From: Eunapius fragilis
Lineage: Eukaryota; Porifera; Demospongiae; Spongillida; Spongillidae
DNA length: 64,000 nucleotides
Reading direction: 5' to 3'
Assembly: GCA_963681505.1 (NCBI GenBank)
Contig: OY811972.1
Span: 13,620,190-13,684,189 of the forward strand
The notes under the pieces are model-generated. The model ran no database searches. It was not told the origin of the DNA and was given only the letters and a program-made list of their open reading frames with translations. The position numbers and the translations under genes are program-made. Below, one piece after another: positions 32,954 through 43,853 of this stretch (its first letter is position 1; each line of letters begins with the position of its first letter).

Positions 32954-34377
32954 ATGAAGGGAGTGATGGATGAATTTCAGGAGATCTTCAGCAATCGACC
33001 TGGTAGAACCAACTTGATGCAGCATCACATTAGGACAGTAGATGCTCGTCCTGTAAGGATGCGTCCATACCGATTACCCCATGCATATCGCGAGACAGTA
33101 CTCGAGGAGTTAGAAGAGATGGAACAGCACGGAATCATCGAGCAGTCTACTAGCGAGTGGTCATCGCCAATTGTCTTGGTCAAGAAAAAAGATGGAACGA
33201 TGCGGGTATGCGTTGACTATCGCCGACTGAATGCCGTTACACAGGTAGAAGCATATCCCATGCCCAGAATAGATGAGATCATTGACCAACTTGGAAAAGC
33301 GAGGTATATCTCAACTCTCGACCTTACGAAGGGTTATTGGCAAATGCCTGTGGCCGTGAAAGATCGACCTAAAACCGCATTCGTCACACCAAGGGGTTTA
33401 TTTCAATTTCGGGTAATGCCGTTTGGATTGAATGGTGCACCGGCTTCCTTCCAACGACTCACGGATACTTTGGTGAGAGGCTGCGAAGCTTTTGCAGCAG
33501 CGTACCTAGATGATGTGGTGATCTACAGCAGCTAGTACCTGGAGAGGTCATATCGAACATCTGCGAACGGTTTTGCAACGCATCAAGGATGCAAATTTGA
33601 CTGTGAAGTTGGCTAAGTGTCAATTCGGGATGAAGGAATGTGTTTACCTTAGACATGTTGTGGGGAACGGTACAGTCCGACCGGAGACGAATAAGATCGG
33701 TGCTGTCGAATCCTTCCCTCGTCCTGAGACTAAGCGGGAGGTCAGAGGATTTTTGGGTCTTACGGGATATTACCGTCGATTTATCCCAGACTATGCTACG
33801 ATAGCGTTACCTTTGACAGACTTAACTAGGACGTCGCCAAACGTAGTACAGTGGAACGAGGAGTGCACCAAGGCTTTTGAAACGCTTAAAAGATGTCTAT
33901 GTTGGTGACCCTGTTCTGAAGAGCCCGGATTTCACACAACCGTTTGTTCTCCAAACCGATGCTTCAGATAGAGGAGCGGGAGCGGTCCTGAGCCAACGTG
34001 GAGCTGATGGGGAGGAACACCCTGTTGCGTATTACAGCAGGAAATTTCTACCAAGAGAGGAGCGATACTCGACTGTTGAGAAGGAATGTCTTGCGATTAA
34101 ACTCGCGATCGCGGCATTTCGAGTGTACTTGTTGGGACGAAGATTTACCATCCAAACGGATCATCGCTCACTCGAATGGTTAGATAAGCTTAAGGAGAGC
34201 AACCCCCGGTTATGCAGATGGAGTCTCTCACTACAGCCTTATCTGTACACAGTGGAGCATAGACCTGGCAAGGCTAATGGGAATGCAGACTGTCTCTCAC
34301 GATGCGCAACAAACAAGTTTGTTGTAGGAGAGGAGAGGAAGGAGTGTGGAAGCCCAGTCTTCCATGGAGGTGAATGA
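32954..34377 (+). pseudogene. Reverse transcriptase-RNase H of GMR1-like element, broken
   Basis: The RT has the gypsy signature VCVDYRRLNAVT, LDLTKGYWQMPV, MPFGLNGAPASFQRL and the catalytic YLDD at 33503-33514. A frame change at about 33530 follows the palm, then the thumb/connection segment (FLGLTGYYRRFIPDYA), then another shift near 33890. RNase H follows with QTDASDRGAGAVL, EKECLAIKLA, IQTDHRSLEWL and NADCLSR, ending 34377 just inside the 3' LTR. Motif residues are intact, so the breaks are few and recent or partly sequencing errors. Confidence 0.85.
34326..34344 (+). other. Polypurine tract of GMR1-like element
   Basis: Purine-only run AGGAGAGGAGAGGAAGGAG directly abutting the TGTGG start of the 3' LTR. 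Confidence 0.8.
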
Positions 34378-34610
34378 GACGATTCACACGCTGAATGTCG
34401 GGCGGGAGCAACCCCTATTCAAGTGATTCAGAACATTATTGTTGGTGTGCATAGTTTATGTTGTTACGCACTCACCATAGAGAGGTGTAAGGTTCTCAAC
34501 CTTAGTCGCGTATAAATATGTACACGCTGTGCAATTGAGAGGAGAATAAGTTGAAGTATCCTTGGCGTAATACGGCGAGCGTCGTTGGCGCGATAACGGA
34601 CTCTATCACA
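34345..34610 (+). repeat. 3' LTR of GMR1-like element
   Basis: 266 bp, nearly identical to 29486-29754, followed by the GCGGA target duplication. Confidence 0.9.
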
Positions 34611-34664
34611 GCGGAGGACAATTTCAAGGCTTTTAAACTGTTTCAGAATGTTGAAGTTAGTTAT

Positions 34665-35393
34665 CTATATGCCTTCATCTTGATGCAAGCTAAGCTTAGT
34701 TTCTCGTGGTGAATGCTTGAGCCATTTGAATGTTTCTCCACATTTGGCATATATATAAATTGTTGTATTAATCAATGATGCTGCTGCAATCACCTCCAAT
34801 TCTGTAGCCCAAGTGCCCAGAGTCTGCATACTTGATCGCTTCATATAGCTTTCCATAGAGCCAACAGGGGATCCAAGGGAGGATAACACTGGATCTGTTG
34901 ATTTGTGGATCATGTATGTTGTGATCAGCAGATGCAGTTCTTCATGAAACTCCTGTGATCCTGTTACAGCTAGAGAAACAGACCGAAAGAAACAATTTCC
35001 ACCTGCAGCAATCCTAGCTGTTGCTAATGGGCAGTGTGACACAGCAATCATTGATGGCTGTGTCAAATGAGGGTGATTCACATGGATGAATGTCAACCCT
35101 AGAAGAGCACACCTCTCCTCTTGCCACTCACTGCAAACTGGCTGGTAGTTGATATGATCATTCTGCTCTTCGTTGGTATTCTCTAAAACCCGAGATGATA
35201 TGCTGCTGCTGCTGCTACAATGTTCTTCATATTCTAGTAACCCATCAATGGTAAAATCCTTATCAATAAAAAAACTTCTTTTATATCCGACCCACTCACA
35301 CAATTCATCTGGATCATAAGGACTCATTAGAAAATAAATTTTCCTAAGTACATGAACAGGCTTCAACTGGGCTTTGGTGGATCTGCTCCACAC
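34665..35393 (-). pseudogene. OTU-like cysteine protease domain, C-terminally truncated
   Basis: 242 codons. The segment AGGNCFFRSVSLAVTG carries the nucleophile Cys (codon at 34992-34994) in the position of the OTU consensus DGNCLFRA, with Asp replaced by Gly. It is followed by HEELHLLITTYM and the typical GTWATELEVIAAA strand. The C-terminal catalytic His region is missing before the stop, and the GMR1-like insertion begins 55 bp further on. Upstream on the same strand lies a gypsy integrase, so the domain probably belonged to the pol region of that element. Confidence 0.7.
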
Positions 35394-35955
35394 TTAAAGC
35401 AGCTCAATTCCTTTAACCAAGCAATGTATAGTTCCTATGTATGATAGGACTTTTCCTTTGAATTCAGCAAACTCAGCATGCAGGTTTTCATTGACAATAA
35501 CAAAATTTCCACCCAGGACTTCTTGCAATGGAAAATTACCATGCATAAAACTCACGGAAGTCTATCCATAGAGAGACATCTATGTCTTTACTCAATGCAT
35601 ATTCCTCTTGCTGCAGATCCAGTTCTGCGTTCTGTAGAGAATAAATTACAATAAAAGAGTACATCACAACATTACAGCTAGATTTTACATCAAACTCTTC
35701 ATCATCTTCTTTGGCTTCATAATAGGATGTACATGCTCCTGACCTCCATAGACGTAAAATGTTCAGAGAATACAACTGCTCCTCGAGTTCTGATACATGT
35801 TCCATTATTTCCCGCTCTGGACTGTAAATTTGCTGTTCTTCGTTCTGACATCCTTGCTCCTTTTCATTATCCTTTTCTTCATGGTGAACCTTGTCACCCA
35901 TACCTTTTCCATTAGCTGCCTCTTGTTCACCTGCACACTCACTGTCACTGTTGTC

Positions 35956-37577
35956 TTATTCTTCAACTTCATCCACAATGATGTCGTCAACTACTGGATC
36001 AAGAAAATGCTTAAGGCGAGCAGAGTGGATGGTTTGCTTTAATGGTTTTCCCTCCATTGTTTTCAGACAATATCTAACCTTGCCCAGGTCATTTTGAATG
36101 ATGTAAATGCCAAGCCATGGTTTCTCTAGTTTGCCTCCCATTCTGTGCCTATTCCTTGGATTGGAATTCAACACCTTGTCCCCCACCTTAAATATACAAT
36201 TTGGTTGTGTTTTTTAAATCATAGTGTAGCTTCTGTCTGGCTTGTGCACAGAGAATATTCTGTGTAGCTTTGGCATGATATTGTTCCTGAAGATTGATAA
36301 GAGCATCAATATGTTTCAGATGCTCAGGTTCTGTGGCAATGAGCTACCACCCACAACACTTTCCACCTGCACATGAACTGGGAGCTTAGCCTCCCAAAAA
36401 TGCATTAGAAAAAAAGGGGTATAGGCAGTAGAAGCATGAATGGATGTCCTGTCATATTTAATATTATTATGCAAATACAGAATGCTTCATACTTAGCCTG
36501 TAGCTAAACATGATTTTCTCAATTATGATCATCCCAGTCGTTTTGTTTTTCATTTCCAACTTGAATCAGGCAACCTTTTAGTGTTTGGTTAAACCTCTCT
36601 GTCAATCCATTTGTCAGTGGATGATATGCACTAACAACTCTGTGCTCAGTGCCTGTTAACTTCAGAAGATGATTAACAACCTTACAATTGAAATAAATAC
36701 AGCATAAAGCCTACAAATACATAATAATGAATGTATAACTTGACAAGCCCAACAACCCCTGATGGAGTGGATAACCCTCCTCCTCTCATGTAATCCCTTT
36801 GACCCATGCAACCAGACAACCCTCCCCCTCCCACCCCCTCAAGACCCCTCATCTCATGTAATCCCTCTGACCCATGCAACCAGACAACCCTCCCCCTCCC
36901 ACCCCCTCAAGACCCCTCATCTCATGTAATCCCTCTTACCCATGCGACCAGACAACCCCCCCCCCCCCTCCCACCATGTAAGGATGATGACAACGCGTTA
37001 CATTTGTTTGAAGTGTTACATCTGTTTGATAAGACATACCTGATTACAAAACTCAGTCCCTTGATCAGATATTGCTACATCAGGGCACCCATGACGATAA
37101 TTGAGGTCATTAAGAAACTCAGCAACATTAATGGCTTCTTTTGTTGGAGATGCACGTGCTTCTGGCCACTTTGAAAAATAATGTCGCAGCTATCACATGC
37201 TTGTTACCATTTTTGTTTGTTGGCAGAGATCTATTTCTATCTGCTTCCAGCTACTGTTGGGAACTGGTACAGGGTGCAGCTCTTCAGCTGGATGACCAAA
37301 CTTTCTTTTCTTGATCACAATGCTGCACCTGGCATACGCAAAAATAATTTTTAAACAGAAAAAACACGAGATGCTGACAGTAGTAGAAATGACAAGATAA
37401 ATAACTTATCCAAATTCTCACATCCTTTGATAATCCTGGCCAGAAATACTTTTGCGCAATCTTTTCAAGCGTTCTGTCGCGACCTTCATGGTTTCCCGCT
37501 AGTCCGATATGGCAACCATTAATTATCTGCTTACTTGTCTTTGCGTCTTTTATAAATATATGTGCTTGGCGGGACAA
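35956..37577 (-). pseudogene. Decayed Ty3/gypsy integrase
   Basis: Reading from 37577 downward on the minus strand. A zinc-binding segment (HIGLAGNHEGRDRTL, YFWPGLSKDV) is followed by PAEELHPVPVP and W-KQIEIDL, then core pieces KWPEARASPTKEAINV and ISDQGTEFCNQ. After an intervening minisatellite come SAYHPLTNGLTERFNQTLKG and, at 36186-35956, the C-terminal module (GGKLEKPWLGIYII, LKTMEGKPLKQ). Frames change repeatedly. The acidic frame 35901-35536 links it to the OTU-like domain. Confidence 0.75.
36771..36960. repeat. 68-bp minisatellite inside the integrase relic
   Basis: Two complete units (36817-36884, 36885-36952) and a partial one before them, each with CCCTCCCCCTCCCACCCCCT and CATCTCATGTAATCCCTCT. 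It ends in a 13-bp C run (36957-36969). Confidence 0.9.
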
Positions 37578-37792
37578 CTACTGCTGCACAGCCTGTTTGA
37601 AAGACTGATCCGTGTTCCGGATCCCTTCGTAATAAAAGCAAAACAATACTATTGGGCGGATCCATACAGAACACAACTTCTAAGACTATTTAAACAGTGA
37701 TTGTGTTTATCGATGCATGTACTGTGTGGGTATATTCTTGACTGAGTTAAGCCATCAAGTTCGGGTTGAACTAGAGAAACAAGGGTATTACA
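37567..37792 (+). repeat. 5' LTR of gypsy element 2, probably truncated
   Basis: About 226 bp matching 41808-42033 at roughly 94%. It abuts the decayed integrase on its left. Confidence 0.8.
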
Positions 37793-37793
37793 C

Positions 37794-37809
37794 TGGTAGC
37801 AGAGAATGG
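37794..37809 (+). other. Primer binding site, initiator tRNA-Met type
   Basis: TGGTAGCAGAGAATGG, one mismatch from the complement of the animal initiator tRNA-Met 3' end, one nucleotide after the LTR. Confidence 0.7.
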
Positions 37810-38620
37810 AGCCTCAGCGACATATTAGCCTACCGAGTTGTTTTTCGCACGGGAACTTCGCCGACTGGTTGGAGCGCTTTGAGATTTGTGCGGCCGCGAA
37901 CGCATGGCAGGAGGATACGATGGCCTTGAAACTTCCCACGCTGCCGGAAGGGGAAGCTCTCGTCGCGTGGTTGGGGATTTCTGCGGATACAAGAACAAAA
38001 TACGCTGCTACTGACGAAGCAAGCCCTCACGAACGCGTTAAAGCCTACGTTGTTCTCAGCTTTCGCTGAATTTCAATCGCGCAAACGACGCCCTGGCGAG
38101 ACGGTTCACATGTATCTACATCATCTCATGCGACTCCTAGATGCAGCTACGCCGGAACTGGAAGAAGATAGCAAGAACAAAACACTGTTCCAGCAATTCT
38201 TAGCGGGTGTTCTTGAAGAATGCAGTCGCGTTTTGCGAACAAATCCTGATATCACGACCATCGATGCCGCAGTTACGAGAGCCAAGCTCCTATTAACCGT
38301 ATCAGTGGAGAAGTCCGCGTTGTCGGTTGCCGCAGTCACAGACACAGATACGTGTCCTGAAGTAAGAGCCTTGCAAGACAGCGTCCAGTATCTCAGAGAA
38401 CAAATGTCAACCTTGATGGAGAAACTTCAAGAACACACATTTACTGCTGCCGTTCAGCCCCCGACTTCAGTTTCTGTCAGATGCTATAATTGTAACCGCC
38501 CTGGACACCTATCGCGGAACTGCAGACAGCCAAGGTGTCAGCCAGTGTGCTACAGCTGCAATCAGCCTGGACATGTTGCAATTAAGAGATTGTAAGCACC
38601 AGGGAAATGGACTGGGAATG
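37806..38620 (+). pseudogene. gag of gypsy element 2
   Basis: The capsid part begins MEPQRHISLPSCFSHGNFAD and continues through WLERFEICAAANAWQ. The frame shifts near 38050 into FAEFQSRKRRPGETVHMYL and a predicted helical stretch. Two CCHC knuckles follow (CYNCNRPGHLSRNC, then CYSCNQPGHVA). The second loses its last cysteine to a frameshift at about 38585 (RDC is in the neighbouring frame). Confidence 0.8.
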
Positions 38621-38689
38621 ACCACTTCAAGGGCCATAGGTCATTCCGCTCGTGTCTAGGGGACCAAGAATTTATCACTGCCATTTCGA

Positions 38690-41675
38690 GTGAAAATGTA
38701 CCCATCATTGAAGGAAAGCTGGATGCTAGCAATGTAAAAATTATGGTAGATTCAGGTTCATCCGTTTCAGTAGTAGACAAGGCGTACCTTCCTTCGGCGT
38801 GTTTAGTCAGAAGAAGACAACAGTCGCTTCGTACAGCAGATGGACACGGGATGAGTATAGTTGGAATGGTCAGGCTTATGGTGCAATTGGGGTCTTATTC
38901 AACTGAACACGAACTCTTGGTAGCTGAACACACTTATTAATGCCTGTTATTCTGGGAGTGGACTTCCTTTCTAAGCACGCTGTCACAGTGGTTTTTGATC
39001 AGAGCCTAGTATACATTCGAATTGGAAAGGAAGTCATCCATACAGTTGGCAGGCAGGACAAGGCCAATGTGTGCTATGCCATTTCTACCAGCAGAGGAAA
39101 ATGATGGGGTGGATGAATGTGCTGTACCCAAGATTTGGTGAAACGCCATCATATGACATACCATCATGCCCAGCAGAACTGCAGGTGGTGGTTGAAGAGT
39201 ACAGGCAGCTTTTTTCAACAGTTCCTGATATCACAGATCTTGCTCACCATACCATTCCTACCGCTAACAACCCTCCAGTCTGTGTTCCTCTGCGTCGCAT
39301 ACCAGCCCAGTACAGAGAGAAAATAAACGTCAATTGCAGGAGATGCTAGATCGCAACATCATCAGAGTGAGCAGCAGTCCATGGCTAGCACCTGCAGTGT
39401 ACGTGCCCAAGAAAAGTAGTGAACTTAGAATTTGCATCTACTACAGGGAGCTGAACAAGAGGACAATGAAAGATGCATATCCACCTCCACTACCTGATGA
39501 AGTACAAGACAGGCTTGCGGGGGCCTCCATATTCTCAAAACTGGATCTGCAATCAGGTTACTGGCAGCGTCCAGTGGAATAAGAAGATTGTTTGAAGACA
39601 GCATTTTGTCCAGGCCCAGGCATGGGACTGTATGAGTTTTGTAGGATGCCCTTTGGTGTTACCGGTGGACCGAGTTCTTTTCAGCGGCTAATGGATAAAG
39701 TGCTTCATGGCCTTTCCTTTGTCACCAGCTACATAGACGATGTTCTAATTCACACCAGTTCTATGGAACTTCACCAATCCCACCTGCATCTTGTGTTCAA
39801 TCGCTTAGCGGAGGCAGGCCTGACATTGAGGGGTTCAAAGTGTAAAATTGGCCTTGACAAGGTGCAATACTTGGGTCATATCTTCTCCAAAAATGGTATG
39901 GCTCCAGATGCAGACAAGATCGCTGTGGTGCAGAACTGGCCAACACCAACAGACGTCACAGAGGTTCGGCAGTTCCTGGAGTTGGCATCATACTATCGAC
40001 GATATGTGAAAAACTTTGAAGATATTGCAGCTCCTCTTCTTCATCTCACACAAAAAGCAGTGGAGTTCAATTGGGAGGAGAACTGTCAGCAATCATTTCA
40101 GGTGCTGAAAGATGCATTGACTCAAGCGCCTGTCTTATGGCATCCCTGCTTCAAGAAGGGATTCACCCTACAGACAGATGCCAGTGCGGTGGGGATAGGA
40201 GCAGTGCTGGAGCAGGATGGCCAGTGATTGCTTATGCCAGCGCAGTCTAACCCCACCTGAAAGACAGTACAGTTTCATCGAAAGGGAATGCCTGGCTGTT
40301 GTCTTTGCAGTTAAACACTTCAGGCACTACTTACTGGGACGACCATTCAGCCTACACACTGATCATCAGCCACTACAGTGGCTTTCTGCTCAGAAGATGG
40401 AGGGCAGGTTGTGCAGATGGGCTCTTGCTCTTCAAGAGTTTGATTTCAAGATCACATACAGGCGAGGGTCATCAAATGCCAATGCAGACGCTCTCTCCCG
40501 TGTACCTGCAATACAAGTAGAAACAAGTGAATTATGCTCCACTACACTGATAACCCCAGAACTAACCACGCGCAGGATCCAAGAAGAACAACAGAGGGAC
40601 GCTGTACTGCAGCAAGTAATCCAACACCTTACATCATGGAACAGTACATCCAAGCCAAACTGGAAGCAGTTTCCTACATCTGGTTGATGGTGTCCTGTGT
40701 CGCAGATTTGTTCCAGGTCCATTAGAAGAAACTATCACTGTTCCGGTGATGCCCACTTCACTTCAGGAAGTGGCCATCCACAGCTGCCATGACATCATAA
40801 GTGCAGGTCATCAAGGCATTGAAAAGACCCTAGACAGATTGAAGCAGATGGCCTACTGGGTTGGAATGGCAAAGGCAACAGAGCTGTACTGTCAGAGTTG
40901 TAATGTGTGTCAGCAATCGAAACTTCCAATGCTACTAGCAGTACCTATGACTAATGTTCCAATAGGTCGACCTTGGCAAATGTTAGCTGTTGATGTTTTG
41001 AAAGTTCCAATGTCTGCATGGTCATGGAAATCGATATCTGCTGGTACTTCAAGATTATTTCACCAAGTGGGCTGAAGCAGTACCTATGCCTGACCAAACA
41101 GCGGAAAGGATAGTTCGAGCACTGATTGATATCTTCTCTCGCTTTGGCATCCCTGAGATCCTTCACTCTGATCAAGGAAGGAATTTTGAGAGCACAATCT
41201 TGTAGATAACCTGTGCAGCATTTGGCATTGTCAAGTCACGAACTACTTCATACCATCCACAAGGAGATGGTATGGTGGAACGTCTTAACAGACCTCTGTT
41301 GCAGCTGCACAACGGCAGAAAGCGTTTTATGACAGCACAACAAAAAGCAGAATCTTCAATGTTGGAGATGCTGTCTGGCTACATGTGCCAACAGCTGGCA
41401 AGCTGGATGCGAGGTGGGAAGGAGAATGGACTGTGAAGGAGGTGCTGTCTCCAGTAAACGTGCAGTTGAACACACCACAACAGCAAGGGCTCGAGTGGTG
41501 CATGTTAACAGACTCCAGCAACGTATTGTAAGAGGAGAGGTTGAGGCACATGGTGAAGATCATGATCAACATGGTGTACCGGTAGCTGACTGGGAAGCAC
41601 CTCGCATCGAACACTTCATCCTTCCACCTCAACAAGAGCAGCAAGCTGATGTAGGAAGGCGCTACCCTCATTGAC
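38690..41675 (+). pseudogene. pol of gypsy element 2 (protease, RT, RNase H, integrase)
   Basis: Protease motif VDSGSSVSVVD at 38743-38780, then VILGVDFLSKH. RT: CIYYRELNKRTMKDAYP, KLDLQSGYWQ, the YIDD box at 39730-39741, and connection FLELASYYRRYV. RNase H: QTDASAVGIGAVLEQ, IERECLAVVFA, HTDHQPLQWL, NADALSR. Integrase: HDIISAGHQG, CQSCNVCQQ, VDVL near 40990, SDQGRNF at 41169, GDGMVERLNR near 41275. Shifts or stops occur near 38938, 39345, 39580, 40225, 40687, 41075 and 41203. A deletion after MVERLNR removes part of the core end. Confidence 0.85.
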
Positions 41676-41742
41676 AACGTGTTCGGCACCAAGTGTTGAT
41701 ATACTAAGCTTGGGGTCAAGCTTAAAAGAATGGTTGCACGAA

Positions 41743-42033
41743 TGTAATGTCACGTAAATCTAGTCTGGGGACTTGTAGCTGACGTCAATAATTATGTTCT
41801 AAATATATGGGCGGGACAATAACTGCTGCACGGCCTGTTTGAAAGACTGATCCGTGTTCCGGACCCCTTCGTAATAAAAGCAAATCAATACTATAGGACG
41901 GATCCATCCAGAACACAACTTCTAAGACTATTTAAACAGTGATTGTGTGTATCGATGCATGTACTGTGTGGGTATATTATTGACTGAGTTAAGCCATCAA
42001 GTTCGAGTTGAACTAGAGAGACAAGGTCTTACA
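41743..42033 (+). repeat. 3' LTR of gypsy element 2
   Basis: About 291 bp if it starts at TGTAATGTCACG, which is the inverse of the TTACA end. The part shared with the left LTR starts at about 41802-41808. Confidence 0.65.
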
Positions 42034-42231
42034 TTACACATGGTCTTGAGGGGTTTTTGAATTGTAAAAACTTAATTAACAAACGTCCATAGACAAATCA
42101 GTAAATGTGTATTGTGTTTAACTGTTGCATTGCCCGACCTTAATGTGCAATAGTAGTCCGAATGTATTTCTTGCAAGTTTCTAAACGGCTTTCAATCACA
42201 CCCGCCTTTACAATTTCTACAAGTAAATTAA

Positions 42232-42395
42232 AACATTCTCTATGAGAAAGTTGGTGGCATATAGGATTTGAAGGCAATGGTGGTGTAAAAAGGAAGGAAA
42301 CAAGGGTCTAATAATAAGGGAAAATGGAATAGTCCTATATATTTAGCACACGGACAACATACTATATCCTATACATATAGAAATGTGCTAAATGT
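42232..42395. mobile_element. Hairpin MITE, TTTAGCAC-type family, 3' end truncated
   Basis: Left arm from AAACATTCTCTATGAG through GGTGGTGTAAAAAGGAAGG to CCTATATATTTAGCAC. The right arm stops after GTGCTAAATGTAG. Confidence 0.8.
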
Positions 42396-42815
42396 AGAAT
42401 CCGCTAGCTAGCGGTTTTTTTAATAAAACACCAATCGATTCTGTCCCCCTTCCGCAGAATTAGTTCCTTACTAAATTTAGCGCGCTTATAGGCAGCTTCG
42501 TTTGGTCTGACAGACTACATATATCACTCCTAGACATGTACGCTCTCATGAGGGTTGATTTGTCCTATACATCCTAAAATGGTCTATAAGACAGCATCAT
42601 GTAGGGTCGGGACAGTCTTCATAGGAAGTATATTATTACATAGTATGTAAACAAAACCAATTAAGTTTCACAATCCATTGTTGTCTTTGTGTGGCTGGAG
42701 ATAATGCATTCGGAATACGACACACCATGCAAAATCAAATGCATTTATTGTATTAGGCAAAATCCGGTATGCATGTATTGTTAAGGTAACGTTTTGCCGT
42801 CATTACTGTTTCACT

Positions 42816-43853
42816 ATGGCAGTAGTTTTCACGTACAATGCCACCACCGAATACAATGTCAGCGAGATCGACGCCTGCACCTTTACGACTGGATCTCCGC
42901 TGCCAATTTCGCTGTCAGTATTCGAAGGTTCATTTCTAGTACTGACGTTTATCGCCAGCTTGGCGATTAATGTTCTCTTTTCTGTTCTCGTGGTGACGCA
43001 GAGATCACTTCACCAGAGAGATTTGATACTAAACACGTTACTGGCTGTTCTACACGTCGCCTACGGCTTTGTCGCAAACATGACGCACTTGGCGGCTTTG
43101 ATAACTGGAAGTTGGGTGTTCGGTAAGTCGGCCTGCTACGTAGAAGGCAGCGCTTTATTCTTCATTGCTCTGCTGCGTTACGTTCTCCTCCTTGCTATCA
43201 CCGTCGACCGATTTGGCATCGTTATGTATCCGTTTAAATACCCGCGCCACAGTACAAAGGTCATCGCAACAGTCATCATGATTGGGTCTCTCTATTCTCT
43301 ATTGCTACCGATCTGTGTTTACATGGATGGCACCAACCTCTGCTACAATTTTGATCCCAGTTTCCACGACTGCTTTGTGCAAATCAACTGCAAGACTGTT
43401 TGGTGCTACGTGTACATCACGGCATCCATCTCCGTTCTCATCTTGTTTGGTGTCATAATACCCTTCGTCCTGTACGTCATTATGTTCCATCAAGCCAAGA
43501 AGATCCGCCGATCACAGCAGGTCACGTGTGGATCGCTAGAGCAGGCCCCCGCCGGCTCCGGCGCCGTCAAAAACCCGTCGTCGACCTCGCTGCAGCCGGC
43601 AGTGACCGGAGTGCTGCTCCTTGTCTCCGTCGTCATCCTCGCCACACCGCTACAACTCTACTTCATGGCGAGGACCATCCTTCACATAGATGGCTCTCTC
43701 GATGAAGTCTCCATCATTGCTGTGTTGATCGGCAACTTGTATTACCTCATTCCCATCGCAGATGGCCTCGTCATAATGAGACACAGAGACGTAAAGATGA
43801 GCTTGGCCGCGGTCTGCAGGAAAATGTGTAGCCGCGCATCATGTAAAAACTGA
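42816..43853 (+). CDS. Orphan class-A-like seven-transmembrane receptor
   Basis: Single-exon ORF of 345 residues. Seven hydrophobic segments lie at about 38-60, 70-95, 107-128, 149-170, 198-224, 263-286 and 296-321. The N-terminus has N-glycosylation sequons (NAT at 8, NVS at 14), and Cys107 can pair with an ECL2 cysteine. The DRY box at the end of TM3 is replaced by VDRFGIV. TM1 keeps an Asn (AINVLFS). TM6 has ATPLQ instead of CWxP, and TM7 ends in IPIADGLVIM rather than NPxxY. The fold is rhodopsin-like but the ligand and subfamily are not recognisable. Absence of introns is common for expanded invertebrate GPCRs. Confidence 0.85.
   Translation: MAVVFTYNATTEYNVSEIDACTFTTGSPLPISLSVFEGSFLVLTFIASLAINVLFSVLVVTQRSLHQRDLILNTLLAVLHVAYGFVANMTHLAALITGSWVFGKSACYVEGSALFFIALLRYVLLLAITVDRFGIVMYPFKYPRHSTKVIATVIMIGSLYSLLLPICVYMDGTNLCYNFDPSFHDCFVQINCKTVWCYVYITASISVLILFGVIIPFVLYVIMFHQAKKIRRSQQVTCGSLEQAPAGSGAVKNPSSTSLQPAVTGVLLLVSVVILATPLQLYFMARTILHIDGSLDEVSIIAVLIGNLYYLIPIADGLVIMRHRDVKMSLAAVCRKMCSRASCKN

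Larger units (their letters stand above)
29486..34610 (+). mobile_element. GMR1-like Ty3/gypsy retrotransposon, complete with LTRs
   Basis: LTRs of 269 and 266 bp begin TGTGG and end ATCACA, and the 5-bp target duplication GCGGA flanks both sides (29481-29485 and 34611-34615). A primer binding site follows the left LTR and a polypurine tract precedes the right one. Domain order is gag (SCAN-like, two CCHC knuckles), protease, integrase, reverse transcriptase, RNase H. Integrase before RT is the copia-like order reported for GMR1 elements of the gypsy group. pol carries several frameshifts and stops, so this copy is not autonomous as assembled. It is inserted in a decayed gypsy integrase/OTU region. 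Confidence 0.9.
37567..42033 (+). mobile_element. Ty3/gypsy retrotransposon, canonical domain order, decayed
   Basis: Flanked by direct repeats ending TTACA (left to 37792, right to 42033). The right LTR probably starts at TGTAATG (41743), giving TGTAA...TTACA ends. The left LTR is recognisable only from about 37567, so it appears truncated at its 5' side. Order is gag, protease, RT, RNase H, integrase, in at least eight frame segments. No target duplication was found. Confidence 0.85.

Noticed and set aside
31666-32954. Integrase-before-RT order as an assembly misjoin
   Set aside because: The segment is continuous, the integrase end and RT share one frame across a single stop, both LTRs and the target duplication match, and the order is known for GMR1 elements.
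42225-42400. Promoter of the GPCR gene
   Set aside because: The inverted sequence belongs to the TTTAGCAC hairpin MITE family and lies over 400 bp upstream; no TATA-like element was seen nearer.
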